A stretch of DNA of 64,000 nucleotides from Odobenus rosmarus divergens (GCF_000321225.1 NW_004450380.1:3354246-3418245); one strand, 5' to 3'. Positions 1 to 11,279 are shown, counted from the first letter of the stretch. Made by a program: numbers and translations. Notes: generated by a model not told the origin, from the letters alone.

Positions 1-26
1 AAAAAAAAAAAAGAAAACGAAAGCAA
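1..26 (+). repeat. A-rich tract at window edge
   Basis: Twelve or more A followed by AAG/GAAA; probably the tail of a retroposon whose body lies before the window. Confidence 0.4.
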
Positions 27-318
27 TATTCTAATACTATTAATGATGCAGAATCTAGTCTTTCCCAAGAATGCAATTACCAGGCATGGACATCAACACT
101 TCTCCTCCACCTCTGCCCTTCAATTTACCCCGTGGTTATTACCTAGCTGGTGGAGTCCAAGGAAGAATCATTATGACTTACTTAATAATTTATAAGATAG
201 TCTTTTATCTTTTAGCTGATTAAATAGGATTCAATAAGAGGCAGTAATTTTGAATACAAAAAGAAAATATCACACCAAATTAGAAAATAAACACATGGTT
301 CAAGAAAATCAAAACAGG

Positions 319-513
319 GGCGCCTGGGTGGCTCAGTTGATTAGGCGACTGCCTTTGGCTCAGGTCATGATCCCGGAGATCCGGGATCGAGTCCCGCATC
401 GGGCTCCCTGCTCAGTGGGGAGTCTGCTTCTCCCTCTGACCCTCCCCCCTTCATGTGCTCTCTATCTCTCATTCTCTCTCTCTCAAATAAATAAATAAAA
501 TCTTAAAAAAAAA
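319..513 (+). mobile_element. CAN-SINE, full length, intact TSD
   Basis: tRNA-like head GGGGCGCCTGGGTGGCTCAG, CT-rich run, AAATAAATAAATAAAATCTT tail and A-run. Flanked by an identical 17-bp duplication (AGAAAATCAAAACAGGG at 303-319 and 515-531). 'CTCCCTCTGACCCTC' subtype. Confidence 0.95.
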
Positions 514-519
514 AAGAAA

Positions 520-1188
520 ATCAAAACAGGGCAGATAGCCTTCTGAATTTCTGTGCTGCTTTAGAGAGTATAGAAGTATCAGGGACTAATATAACAATAA
601 ATATGAAACCTTTTGTTTTTGAAGACCACACAGCAAGGGGTTATTAACTAAAATGACCAAATGTCATTTGCCCAGGACTGCTGTGGTTTATTTATGTTGT
701 TCCGGCCTAATCATTAATAGTACCCCTTTTCATTCTGAAAAGTGTGCTGTGGATGATAAATTATATGGTCACTTAACCCACAATCCTACCTATGTGCTGG
801 TGTGGCTGAAAAGACCAACGAGCCAGTCACCAATCCTGCATCGCTGAGAAGAGCAGACAGTAGGGAGGAGGACACTGTCTCCCTGAATCTTGGAGTCAGA
901 AATGTCATGGCTCCTTCACAGGGAATGACCTCTATAGGGAAATACAATGCAGAGTATCTAAGATTTAACCCTGGTGAGTGGGAGAAGGCTCGACTAAATG
1001 TCTGACACGTTCTATTCCAACTGAAAGCTGGAAGTTCCATCACCGAAATGCCTGACACTCACACACATTCTTTCTTTAGAAACTGTAAATATGCCTCCCA
1101 ACTTCTGGCCCTATAAAATCCCTCCAGGAGGAACTCTCTCTTTTCCACCTATAGCACAAACATGAAGTGCAACCAGAAATTCAAATCT
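520..1188. other. Unclassified intronic sequence
   Basis: No exon, RNA gene or repeat family recognised. Short open frames here on both strands lack splice support or homology I can name. Confidence 0.5.
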
Positions 1189-1387
1189 GGGGACACCTGG
1201 GTGGCTCAGGCGGTTAAGTGAGTGACCTTGGCTGGGGTCGTGATCTCAGGGTCCTGGGATGGAGCGCCACATCTGGCTCCAAGCTCAGCGGGGAGTCAGC
1301 TTGTCTGTCTGCCCTCCCCCGACTCGTGCGCTTGCGTGCGCGCTCTCTCTCTCTCTCTCTCTCTCAAATAAATAAATTTTTTAAAAA
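1189..1387 (+). mobile_element. CAN-SINE, full length, older copy
   Basis: Head ACACCTGGGTGGCTCAGGCGG with substitutions, a GCGTGCGCGC segment before the (CT)n run, and the AAATAAATAAAT tail. Confidence 0.93.
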
Positions 1388-1759
1388 GTCAAAAATGCTG
1401 CAGCTACTTTGAAACTGTGAGTTTCAAGCCAGCATTTTGCTCAGAAAGACTGCCGGTGTTGAGTTCCTGGGTGAAGATGTGGCTTATCTGCTATTTCCTA
1501 CGAACCCAAATCTTGAAGGCAAGGTTTGCAAGGGGTACAACACTTCTTTCCTCAACTGAACCCATGACTGCCTCACTTCATTTCTTCTTATCCACTACAG
1601 CAATGCTTTTAATGTGATGTTTGTAATCGTTTTGCTTTTTTAGTATTTATACTTCACTCACTTCTAAACAAGATTGAGTTGCTTCAAAATGAAGATGTAT
1701 ATGAAATAAGGCTGTAAAATTAGAAATGGAAAAATGTTGAAGTTATAAAAAAAAATAGT

Positions 1760-1905
1760 CCTCTAGCATTTACTTAGCATTCTGCAGTATGTCAGACACA
1801 CCGCTAAGCAAATAAAAAAGGATATTTCATTTGATTTTTCACAATAATACAAATGGTAGATATTATCCTTACATTAAAGATGACTAAAGTAAAGATGGGT
1901 GGGAT
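1760..1905 (-). repeat. MIR SINE fragment
   Basis: Degenerate antisense MIR core: a 'gcatttactta...atgtcagacac' segment, then 'tagatattatcctta...aaagatgactaaagtaaagatg'. Confidence 0.55.
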
Positions 1906-3200
1906 CTCACCACCAAGCTACATAAACACAAAAGAGGAGAGTAAAAATTCTTAGTATTCTACTCATGAGAGCTCAATAATCACCATACATTTATTTGACT
2001 TGCCTTTTGGCAATGCAAAAAATAAAGCATAATGGCTTATATAATTCTCATCTGACAGAAAAGAAAAACACAGCTTCACCAAGTATTAAATCACAAGAGA
2101 AGTTTATTCTAAGAATGCCAATCAACGTACTGGACAATTATAATGGCCATCATATAGCTACTTCCAATGTCAGTACTCACTAAACAGCATAATATTAAAC
2201 TGTAAGTCTGTGAAAGAAAATGTTTCTATTGTTTAGGGGGCTAGTCTTAGACCAGCAATTAGCAATTTATCAACATGGGTAAGATCCCTTAAAAAAATAC
2301 CTTCCATTGTCAATTAAGTTTGAAAACTGCTGCATAATACACACCCTTAGAGAATGGAAGTAATTTAGTTTGCTAAAAAGCTCTGCATGAAAGAAACTTG
2401 TATAACTTAGTTAACACAGAGTTTCCTGTGATTGTTACTGCCATCCTTTGGGAAATTAGGTTGGTATATATGGACTCAGATATAGCTATTTACTTTCTTT
2501 CCTTCATCTGATCTTTCAGTGAGAGTGGGTTTAACAGACAAATTCATGATCATTCACACTGATAGAAAACTAGAGTGCTAATATTTTTTATTTCTGACTG
2601 GTGAACCACAACTTTGGTGGAAGAGTTTTCATTTAGTATTAATAGTTGAGAAGGCTGACAGATGCCCTCATTGGACTGGCTATGTAGGCAGGAATGAACC
2701 ACAAGTACGAATGGGTCTCTGAGAAAGCCCTCTGGCCCTGTTCAAAGCCTGAGCAAGTGTCCAGATGACAAAGGATGGCACCTAGCAAAAGAAGGCTGAG
2801 ACCATCTGGACCAAAAAAAATCTTAAAAAAAGATTTTATTCAACACTTGTAAGTACAAGTGATCATCTACAACTCCTTTGTTATGTTCTGAGTATCTCAG
2901 TCTCCTGCTAGCTTACCACAGTGAAGTAACTACAAAATGTACCCCTAGGTAACAAACCTGTTGATCTGTTAGATAACATTATTTAGAATTAAACATCCAA
3001 ATTTTGGGGAATTCCTGTCAAAACAACTTTAGGTCTTTAGCATAATTAATATTACATTACTATTTCTCAGAAATTAGACCTCTTAGAAACTAGACAGTAT
3101 GTTTCTTAAAGCTATTCCTAAATCACTGCATGAAAACACCAGAGAACATACTTATCTTCCCATTTGCTTCAGGAAAAAGATACTCATTCTTTTCATCTAA
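1906..3200. other. Unclassified intronic sequence, AT-rich
   Basis: About 1.3 kb with no exon or named repeat that I can support. A short A-rich self-complementary stretch (AATCTTAAAAAAAGATT) lies near 2820-2837. Confidence 0.5.
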
Positions 3201-3214
3201 AAACCAAATTAGAT

Positions 3215-3416
3215 GGGCGCCTGGGTGGCTCAGTTGGTTAAGCGACTGCCTTCGGCTCAGGTCATGATCCCGGAGTTCTGGGATCGAGTCCCACATCAGG
3301 CTCCCGGCTCAGCGGGGAGCCTGCTTCTCCCTCTGACCTTCTCCCCTCTCATACTGTTTCTCTCTCTCTCTCAAATAAATAAATAAAATCTTTACAAAAT
3401 AAAAAAATAAAAATAA
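3215..3416 (+). mobile_element. CAN-SINE, full length, TSD
   Basis: GGGCGCCTGGGTGGCTCAGTTGG head, 'CTGACCTTCTCCCCTC' subtype and A-rich tail. Duplication AAAACCAAATTAGAT at 3200-3214 and 3416-3430. Confidence 0.95.
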
Positions 3417-3476
3417 AAACCAAATTAGATCTATATAAATATAGAAAGTAATCATACCACTTAAAACTGGTCTATA

Positions 3477-3650
3477 GGGCGCCTGGGTGGCTCAGATGGT
3501 TAAGCGTCTGCCTTCGGCTCAGGTCACGATCCTGGAGTCCTGGGATCGAGTCCCGCATCGGGCTCCCTGCTTCTTGGGGGCCTGCTTCCCCTCTGGCTTT
3601 CTCTCTCTCTCTGTCTCTCATGAATAAGTAAATAAAAAAAAAAAAAAAAA
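3477..3650 (+). mobile_element. CAN-SINE, slightly deleted, TSD
   Basis: GGGCGCCTGGGTGGCTCAGATGG head; part of the CT-rich region is missing. Duplication AAAACTGGTCTATAG on both sides. It lies 60 bp from the previous copy in the same orientation. Confidence 0.94.
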
Positions 3651-3664
3651 AACTGGTCTATAGC

Positions 3665-4081
3665 ATAGTGCCAACGTAGAGCCTACTTCATATTTCACCA
3701 TTATATTAAAAACCATGTTTTTAAAACAGTAATTATTAGGATTTACTGCTCAGCATCACCATCGCATCTTACCATACGGCTCCCTAACAGAAGCTTACCA
3801 CAGAAAAGGCTTACAAAGCAATCTCTTAAGTAACCGCATGTGACACTGAAGCAAAACCTCACAATCTCACAAGAGCATTAGGCATTATCTAAACTGTACA
3901 AACTTTAACCTTGGTCTAGACATCAACAGCACATAATATATCTGCCAGTTTTACAAAGACAACCTCCCTGATTTATTTTTTCCTATTTTCTTCCCTCACT
4001 GCAATGTGGGATGTAATTAAGATTTTTTTCACAATATTGGCTCTAATGTTTTCTGTTCTGAAAGTTGAACATTATCAGTGA
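3665..4081. other. Unclassified intronic sequence
   Basis: No recognisable exon or repeat; ends where the inverted-repeat arm begins. Confidence 0.45.
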
Positions 4082-4362
4082 TGTACAATAAGCACAAATT
4101 AGCATGAAAGACAAATGACATTAAAATATTGCATTAAGACACAAAGACAATGGGAAAAAATAGTTTTGGATGGAAAAAGGAAATGAAGACATCTACAGTG
4201 ATTCCACATGTCAGTACATACAGGACTCAGAAACCACTCTGGAAATCTCTACATTTTCATGTTCTATAGTACTTATAGTGACTCAGAATAAAAACTAATT
4301 AAGTAAACCAGTAGTTTCCAATGGGGGTAACCCTAATCTTGAAGGTTGTTTGGAAAATGTAT
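4082..4362 (+). repeat. Left arm of diverged inverted repeat
   Basis: Reverse complement of 5211-5480, with about 18-20 differences over about 262 aligned bases by eye (roughly 92%). The inner end runs into the first 35 bp or so of a MER5-type element. Confidence 0.9.
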
Positions 4363-4478
4363 GGGAGCATCCTTATTTGTTAGGATGCCTGGGGAGAGAC
4401 ATGGGCACTGAGTGACCAGGAACCAGAGACGCTGGACATCCCATGTGGGATATTCCGTACAATGAAGAATCAATTCTT
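4309..4478 (+). mobile_element. MER5A-type hAT-Charlie fossil
   Basis: Starts CAGTAGTTTCCAATGGGGG (MER5A terminus CAGTGGTTCTCAACCGGGGG). It continues through 'ggaaccagagacgctggacatcc' and 'gtacaatgaagaat', parallel to the MER5A consensus as I recall it. The 3' end is lost at a SINE insertion. Confidence 0.75.
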
Positions 4479-4480
4479 CC

Positions 4481-4658
4481 AGGCGCCAAGGTGGCTTAGT
4501 CAGTTAAGTGTCCAACTCTTGATTTCAGCTCAGGTCATGATCTCAGGGTCGTGGGATCAAGCCCCACATCAGGGTCCACACTCAGTGGGGAATCTGCCCC
4601 TCCCACGGCTTGCATGCTCTCTCTTTCTAAAAACTGATAAATAAATCTTAAAATAAAA
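4481..4658 (+). mobile_element. CAN-SINE, old copy
   Basis: AGGCGCCAAGGTGGCTTAGTCAG head, 'gatctcagggtcgtgggatcaag' middle and ATAAATAAATCTT tail. Inserted in the MER5 fossil with a short AGAATC duplication. Confidence 0.9.
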
Positions 4659-4659
4659 G

Positions 4660-5059
4660 AATCTAAGACTACTTTTAAATATCCAATCAAACATTCTGTA
4701 GAGGGAACAAACTTGTTTCCAATTATCAGAGCCTGGAACTAAGCCTCCTTTCACATATAAAAACAAAGAGCTTGTTTTTACACAGCCTTGATAGCACTGA
4801 ATTTTCTAGGTAATTCAAGGGAAGACTGCATTTTAAGAAGTTTAGCTAAATTTATTTAAAATTTTATAAAAGCATATGACTGAAGGCAACACCACCTATG
4901 GTATTTGAGGTACCAATAACAATGTATTTTTTGATCCTGAATTTTGTACTTCCCTTTCCAAATTGACTTTGTATAAATGCAAATATCTGACTTCTTAATT
5001 ATGTCTTCAGGTCTACTCATGCCTGAGCATCTATATACTACAATATGTGTTATTTTCGT
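4660..5059. other. Unclassified intronic sequence (inverted-repeat spacer)
   Basis: About 400 bp with no recognised exon or family. Confidence 0.45.
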
Positions 5060-5214
5060 TGTGTTGAGCACTGGGTGTTATTTGTAAGGGATGAATCACT
5101 AAATTCTACTGCTGAAACCAATATTATACTATATGTTAACTAACTTGAATTTAAATAAAAATTTGAAAAAATAAAATAGATAAAAAATAATAAAAACAAA
5201 ATAAAATAAAATAC
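5060..5214 (+). mobile_element. L1 3' end fragment with A-rich tail
   Basis: 'TGAGCACTGGGTGTTAT...GATGAATCACTAAATTCTACTGC...ATGTTAACTAAC...' is the terminal 3' UTR of carnivore L1, followed by about 60 bp of A-rich tail that abuts the right inverted-repeat arm. Confidence 0.88.
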
Positions 5215-5480
5215 ATTTCCTCAAGATTAGGGTTACCCTCATTGGGAGCTACTGGTTTACTTAATTAGTTTTTGTTCTGAGTCACTATAGGTGCTATAGT
5301 ACATGGAAATGTAGAGATTTCCAGAGTGGTTTCCAAGTCCTGTATGTACTGACATGTGGAATCAATGTAGATGTCTTCATTTCCTTTTTCCATCCAAAAT
5401 TCTTTTTCCCATTGTTTTTGTGTCTTAATGTAATATTTTAATTTCATTTCTCTTTCATGTTAATTTGTGCTTATTGTACA
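5211..5480 (-). repeat. Right arm of diverged inverted repeat
   Basis: Reverse complement of 4082-4362. It begins directly after the L1 A-tail and contains the terminal piece of the MER5-like element (CTCATTGGGAGCTACTGG). Confidence 0.9.
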
Positions 5481-5661
5481 TAAATATAAAACATTATTTT
5501 ATTATAAGTTATTTTCATTTTTTTCTCCTTTACATTCAAGTTATGGTATTATATTGATATTGAATTTTAAAAATACATTAACTAGTTAGACTGTACTAAC
5601 TATGGAATTTCATTTCAATATAGTAGAGAGGACAAAAATATAATTATTATAAAAAGGGAGA

Positions 5662-5870
5662 GGGGCACCTGGGTGGCTCAGTCAGTTGAGCATCTGACTC
5701 TTGATTCCCGCTCCGGTCATGATCTCAGGGATCGAGCCCAGCACTGGGCTCTGCGCTCAGCACAGTCTGCTTGAGATATTCTCTCCCTCTCTCCCTCTCC
5801 CACTGCCCCTCCCCCTGCTCACATGCTCTTTCTATCTCTCTCCAAAATAAATAAAAACTTAAAAAAAATA
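5662..5870 (+). mobile_element. CAN-SINE, old copy
   Basis: GGGGCACCTGGGTGGCTCAGTCAG head, GCTTGAGATATTCTCTCCCTC body and AAAATAAATAAAAACTT tail. Confidence 0.92.
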
Positions 5871-5877
5871 GATAGCA

Positions 5878-6074
5878 GGGCTCCTGGGTGGCTCACTCAG
5901 TGACGCATCTGCCTTCGGCTAAGGTCATGATCCCAGGGTCCTGGGATCAAACCCCACAACAGGATCTCTCCTCAGCAGGGAACCTGCTTCTCCCGCTCCC
6001 TCTGCCTGCTTCTAAGCATGGTTGATCTCTCTCACTCTTTCTGTCAAATAAATAAACCTTAAAAAAAAAAAAAG
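5878..6074 (+). mobile_element. CAN-SINE inserted beside the previous copy's tail
   Basis: GGGCTCCTGGGTGGCTCACTCAG head and GTCAAATAAATAAACC tail. It starts 8 bp after the previous SINE's A-tail, giving a tandem pair. Confidence 0.9.
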
Positions 6075-6398
6075 ATAGAGTTAGGTCTGGGAGAGCTGAA
6101 AACCGCAGATCTAGAACAATGCTACACAAACATACACAGCACACGCACACATGAAAATATATATTTAAATTCACAGCCTGGGACGACTGAAGAGATTCTG
6201 ACAGCAGTGATGAGATAGGATCAGGTGTCCAAAGTCCTTTTAATCATCACAAAAGGATTCCACATGTAGCTAAGGTTGAAAAACCACTGATCTAGACTAA
6301 ATTAAAAAGGAGGCCATTGTACATATTAAATAGAAGAACCAAAAAAAATACTATCTTATACTTACTAAACTATTAGTAGAACTGTAAGGTTCTCAAAT

Positions 6399-6613
6399 CT
6401 TTTTTTTTTCTTTTTAGAGAAAGAGAGGGAGAGAGAGCGATAGCTCGTCTGCGAGCAGGGGTAGGGGGAGAGAGCGAGCGAGAGAGAGAATACCAAGCAG
6501 GCTGCAGCCCAGTGTGGAGCCTAACGCGGGGCTCAGTCTCACAACCCTGAGACCATGACCTGAGCCAAAATCAAGAGTCAGACGCTTAACTAACTGAGCC
6601 ACCCTGGCACCCC
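6399..6613 (-). mobile_element. CAN-SINE, old copy
   Basis: Poly-T followed by a GAGAGAGAG-rich run and ACTGAGCCACCCTGGCACCCC at the head end. Confidence 0.9.
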
Positions 6614-7140
6614 TCTAATCCTTCTGATGGGTGTTTGGTAATGAACATCAGAAGTCTTAATGTGAATATTGTTGGCATATGAATAATATTTATAATGCAC
6701 TTAATCCTCACAAATGTTATCGATGTACAGAAAAAATATAAGAATGCTCTTCATACATTTGTATACAAAACTGAACAATTGGTAATAATTTTTTCAGTTT
6801 TTCCTAAAAGAAAAAGCTATTTTTGCCTTTCTCCTTATGCTTTCCCAACACTGTTTGAATTTTCTGCAAATATCAGATTATTATATTTACAAATAATAGC
6901 AAATATAATTATCTTAGGTCTAGCAACTGTGATTTAGGGAGAAGCACTTTTACATGAAAGAGAAAGCAAAACGACTGTTCAATAAACACTTAAATATTTT
7001 GGAAAATCTGCTTATAACTCAAAGAATGGTTTAAATGTATTAATTTTTTAAATGTTAAAAAATGCTTCAGTGAAATCTTCTGTAATGCAAAGACTTAGTA
7101 AACTTTTATCAGGTTAGTTTTGTTCATGTCTGGTTTTTAT
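6614..7140. other. Unclassified AT-rich intronic sequence
   Basis: No recognised repeat or exon. Confidence 0.45.
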
Positions 7141-7328
7141 TTTTTTTTTAAAGATGTTATTTATTTATTTGAGAGAGAGAGAATGAGAGCACGAGAGGGA
7201 AGAGGGTCAGAGGGAGAAGCAGACTCCCTGCCGAGCAGGGAGCCCGATGTGGGACTCGATCCCGGGACTCCAGGATCATGACCCGAGCCAAAAGCAGCCG
7301 CTCAACCAACTGAGCCACCCAGGCGCCC
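7141..7328 (-). mobile_element. CAN-SINE, full length, intact TSD
   Basis: Poly-T, AAAGATGTTATTTATTTATTTGAGAG, then CTGAGCCACCCAGGCGCCCC. Duplication CATGTCTGGTTTTTA at 7125-7140 and from 7329. Confidence 0.95.
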
Positions 7329-7357
7329 CATGTCTGGTTTTTAAAAGTGTGTACTAC

Positions 7358-7577
7358 GGGAGCACCTGGGTGGCTTAATCGGTTAAGTGTCAGGCTCTTG
7401 ATTTCAGCTCAGGTCATGATAGGATCCTGGCATTGAGCCCCGTGAAGGGCTCCGCACTCAGAATGGAGTTGGCTTAAGACTCTCTCTCTCTCCCTCTCCT
7501 TCTGATCCTCCTCCCACTTGTGCATGCTCTCTCTCTAAATTAATAAATTAATTTAAAAATCTTTTAAAAAAATAAAT
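7358..7577 (+). mobile_element. CAN-SINE, old copy
   Basis: GGGAGCACCTGGGTGGCTTAATCGG head with a diverged CT-rich segment. It lies head-to-head with the previous SINE, 29 bp apart. Confidence 0.9.
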
Positions 7578-7977
7578 AAGTGTATTACCAATTAGGTACA
7601 TCTTGCATGTACAGGTGTTTGATAGGTATCTGATGATTTCCTCCTAAACCAGTACCATTTATAGAAGATCTAACTTACTATATATTTATCATTATTTAAA
7701 ATTAAGGCCACCCAAAAAGAAAAAAAGCCAGTAAACTCTCTAACAATACTGTCTTTGGCCAGTCAGACATGATCCTTATGACTAAAGAAGAGAATTTACA
7801 GATGAGATATTACCGCAGAGAAAGAAAATCAATTTATTTCTTCTTTCTTACACAAAATGACCTTAACACTACTATGACATTTCCCACTCCTCCTTGGAAA
7901 CAAAGTCACTAGAGCTCAAGAACCCATATAAATACTGTCAAAGATTGGATTTGGGTTGGAGTAAAGACTCATTTTAG

Positions 7978-8170
7978 GGGCGCCTGGGTGGCTCAGTCAT
8001 TAAGCATCTGCCTTCGGCTCAGGTCATGATCCCAGGGTCCTGGGATGGAACCCCGCATCGGGCTCCCCGCTCTGTGGGAAACCTGCTTCTCCCTCTCCCA
8101 CTCCCCCTGCTTATGTTCCCTCTCTCGCTGTGTCTGTCAAATAAATAAATAAAATCTTTAAAAAAAAATT
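7978..8170 (+). mobile_element. CAN-SINE, full length, intact TSD
   Basis: GGCGCCTGGGTGGCTCAGTC head; 'CTCCCCCTGCTTATGTTCCCTC' subtype. Duplication TAAAGACTCATTTTAGGG on both sides. Confidence 0.95.
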
Positions 8171-9235
8171 AATAAAGACTCATTTTAGGGCAGCTTATTA
8201 TTATGTGGGATGGAGTCTGACATGTATTGAGCCTGGTTTGGGTAAAACACATGTAATTCATGACCTGGGCTCAGCAGATATTTATTCTGTAAGAAGACTA
8301 GATTCAATGTTCTTGAAGGCAGCCTCCCAATTATAAAATTCATGACTCTGTAATATCCATAGCAACAGATATCTGAATTATGTCAAAATAGGTCCGAATC
8401 TTGCCGACATTAGGCTTACACAGCTGAAAATTTGGAACAGTATTTTTTTCAAATTTTGGATCATTAAGGATGAAGAAATTGGCTTAAAATATGCAAACAG
8501 AAAATAACTTCTTTTAAGTCATTTATTCAACAATTTTATCACTAATACCACTAACTGAACATCTTCTGTGTGAAAGACTGTTATGATCTTTTTACCACCT
8601 AGTCATGATCCATTCCACTCACAAACAATATTGACAGAGATTTACTATGAGCATAACTTGGGATAGTTGAGTTGCCATGAAACTTGCAGGAAAGAAAAGA
8701 GAGAGACCCAACAGCTATCTAGTCCCTCACAAACCATTTAATAGCAAATAAACAGTATCTCCCTCTTCATGCTTCAAAAGCAGTCCAGTATTGAACTGCA
8801 GGTTGGCAGATACACAAAGGTCTAAAAAGTTGGAAACTGGAAAAAGAAAAGTGGAAAGCTAAGCCAGGTGTCTCAGCTGACTGACAGATATTGATTAAAA
8901 TCTTGCATAAAATCTCCTCAGAGCACATGAGAGACCTAGTGATAGACTTTAGACTTATCACTTTCAAAGCTTACTGAATGCTGCATCAAGTGTAGAACAA
9001 GAGTGCCTTCCCGCTAGCCTTAATCAAATTAGACAGATAGAACCAAATATAAAGACGGAGTGAGGCAGGAGAATTGTCATAGGGCATCAAATTGACATAA
9101 GAAACAAGAAAAAAGTATTACTTCTTCGGAAAATGGAAATTACAGTCTCCTGGTTAACTGAGGAATCATATAATAAATAATAATATTAGTACCCCAAAGT
9201 GATTCAGTGATCATCTAGTGTACAATTCAGGTCAA
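8171..9235. other. Unclassified intronic sequence, possible L2 trace
   Basis: Mostly featureless. 8515-8590 (CATTTATTCAACAATTTTATC...CTGTGTGAAAGAC) resembles the L2 3' end in antisense, but weakly. Confidence 0.4.
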
Positions 9236-9415
9236 ATCCATTCTGCCACCTGCTTTCATAAAGTTTTATTAAAACACAGCCACCCTTACAATTTACACTC
9301 CTGCCTATCACACGACAAGGGTTGAGTAGTTGTGACAAATCTATAGCCCACAATGCCTACAATATTTATTATCTGAACCACTACAAAAACATTTGCCAAT
9401 CTCTGATCTAGTGAG
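9236..9415 (-). mobile_element. hAT-Charlie-type DNA transposon fossil (MER group)
   Basis: 'AAAGTTTTATTAAAACACAGCCACCC...GTTGAGTAGTTGTGACA...CCCACAATGCCTACAATATTTATTATCTG...TTTGCCAATCTCTG' follows the well-known non-autonomous hAT consensus that reads CAGAGGTTGGCAAACT on the other strand. The exact family name is uncertain. Confidence 0.7.
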
Positions 9416-9959
9416 AGATCATATGAAGATGGAATGACCTAATTGATATATTTTAGCTAGAAAGGCAAAATAACTCATTTACCTCTACAGACTTCCAATC
9501 TTCTTTGAAAGAAACCTCCATGCTGGATTAATCAGAATGTCAGCACCAAGTTCCAGTGGAACATGGTGATGGAGCACACGTATTTTAGCCCCTGGTACAA
9601 GTAATTATCAAGTTTTTAACTCCCAAAGTGTATTAGAATGGCCGCCAATGAATGAGGAGTTCAACATCATGTCTAGAAAGTAGGGGTGAGACAGGCTACA
9701 CAAACAGGGCAGTGGAGGCCACATCAAATGGCAGTTACCCTCAAAGTCTTTTCTGAGAGGGGAGCCAACCTACCAAGGAGAAATCCAACAGGAATCTAGC
9801 ATCAAAGAGTTTATGTCGGGCACTGAAGGGGATTGAAAAGTAGCATTAAAAAGAGAGATTTAACCAAAAGTCTGCACGCCAAACAGTCTGAAAACACCTC
9901 TTTGCTACTGGAATGATTTTGAGTAAGCAGAGGAGTGTCAAAATGGAGAATCCAGATAA
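9416..9959. other. Unclassified intronic sequence
   Basis: No recognised exon or repeat. Confidence 0.4.
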
Positions 9960-10249
9960 ATTTGAGGAATTTGAGAAACAAGACAGAGGATCATAGGGGA
10001 AGGGAGGGAAAAATGAAATAAGATGAAACCAGACAGGAAGACAAACCATAAGAGACTCTTAATCTCAGGAAACAAACTGAGGTTGCTGGAGTGGAGAGGG
10101 GGTGGGAGGGGTGGGGTGGCTGGGTGATGGACACTGGGGAGGGCATGTGCTATGGCGAACGCTGTGAACTGTGTAAGACTGATGAATCACAGGCCTGTAC
10201 CCCTGAAACAAATAATACATTATATGTTAATAAAAAATTAATTAATTTT
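9960..10249 (+). mobile_element. L1 3' UTR fragment
   Basis: 'CATAAGAGACTCTTAATCTCAGGAAACAAACTGAGG', a G-rich run at 10098-10116, then '...GACTGATGAATCAC...CCTGAAACAAATAATACATTATATGTTAAT' and an A-rich end: the carnivore L1 3' UTR with its G-rich tract. Confidence 0.88.
10098..10116 (+). other. G-quadruplex motif in L1 3' UTR
   Basis: GGGGGTGGGAGGGGTGGGG: four G-runs of at least three separated by single bases, a canonical G4 motif with 1-nt loops. Confidence 0.85.
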
Positions 10250-10440
10250 AAAAAGAGAAAGGGAGCAGGCACGAGGTGGAGAGGGGTGTGGGGAAGGGGC
10301 AGAGAGAGAGAGAGAATCTTAAGCAGGCTCCATGTCCAACACAGAACTAGACACAGGGCTCCACCTCAAAACCCTGAGATCATGACCTGAGCCGAAATCA
10401 AGAATCAGACGCTTAACTGACTGAGCCACCCAGGCACCCC
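10250..10440 (-). mobile_element. CAN-SINE, old copy
   Basis: GAGAGAGAGAATCTTAAGCAGG...GACTGAGCCACCCAGGCACCCC. Inserted at the tail of the L1 fragment. Confidence 0.9.
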
Positions 10441-10604
10441 TAGACAGGACCTATCTTTGTGTTCCAGAACAGAATGTAAATATTAATCTTGATAATACAA
10501 AAGTGAAGGTACACTGGCAAATTATGGGAAATAGGGTGATAAGAGAGGGATCAGTGGGAACACTATGTTCACCTTTAAAAGGAGGGAATCGAGAGACACT
10601 GTCT

Positions 10605-10960
10605 ATAAAGTAGATCCACCTTATCCAAGAGGGACAGTTCTAAGACTCCAGGGGATGCCTGAAACTGAGCATAGTACCAAACCCTATATATACTACCTTT
10701 TTCCTACACATACACACCTAGGAGATGTGACTAACAAGTAGTATATACAGCGTGAATATGCTGGACAAAAGATGATTCAGGTCCCACATGGGAGGAATGG
10801 GACAGTGTGGGACAGTGCAAGATTTTACCACGCTTCTCAGAACAGCATGCAATTTAAAACTTATGAACTGTTTATCTCTGGAATTTTCTATCTAATATTT
10901 TTGAGATGCAGCTGACTTCAAGTAACGGGAAATGCAAAAAGGGAAATGGTGGCTAAGGGG
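10605..10960. mobile_element. TcMar-Tigger-type DNA transposon fossil
   Basis: 'CCTTATCCAAGAGGGACAG...GGGGATGCCTGAAACTGAGCATAGTACCAAACCCTATATATACTA...' and a downstream 'AAAACTTATGAACTGTTTATCTCTGGAATTTTC' match both ends of a Tigger-family non-autonomous element as I recall it. The middle is deleted. Confidence 0.7.
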
Positions 10961-11279
10961 AGATGACTATGCTTGATAAAACACAGATGGAAGTTTGCCC
11001 ATATTGTTTAAAGTTAAAAACTCAAGAAGGGGAAATTGATCCTAACAGATGTATAACAGTTATCCCCAAACTAACAGGGCCAAAGCAGATTTTTCCCATC
11101 TGAGATGTCTTATATAGTCTTCCCCACATCATAAATGCAATCATCATCTCCCCAAATGCTAAAGCCAAAAACAAGTCTTTCTTGATTCTTCTCTCCCTTC
11201 CCATCCCATATTCATTCTTTTTATTTTCTTCACGCAGTCCCCGCCCCTCTTCTGAGCTCCACACAAGCATATCAGTTGC
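10961..11279. other. Unclassified intronic sequence
   Basis: No recognised exon or repeat. Confidence 0.4.

Noticed and set aside
250..498. Open frames containing GAWVAQLIRRLPLAQVMIPE-type peptides, recurring at many sites
   Set aside because: These are translations of CAN-SINE heads, repeated wherever a plus-oriented copy occurs; not genes.
1320..1365. CpG island or promoter around the CG-containing CT run
   Set aside because: The CGs lie within a single SINE's variable region and extend under 50 bp.
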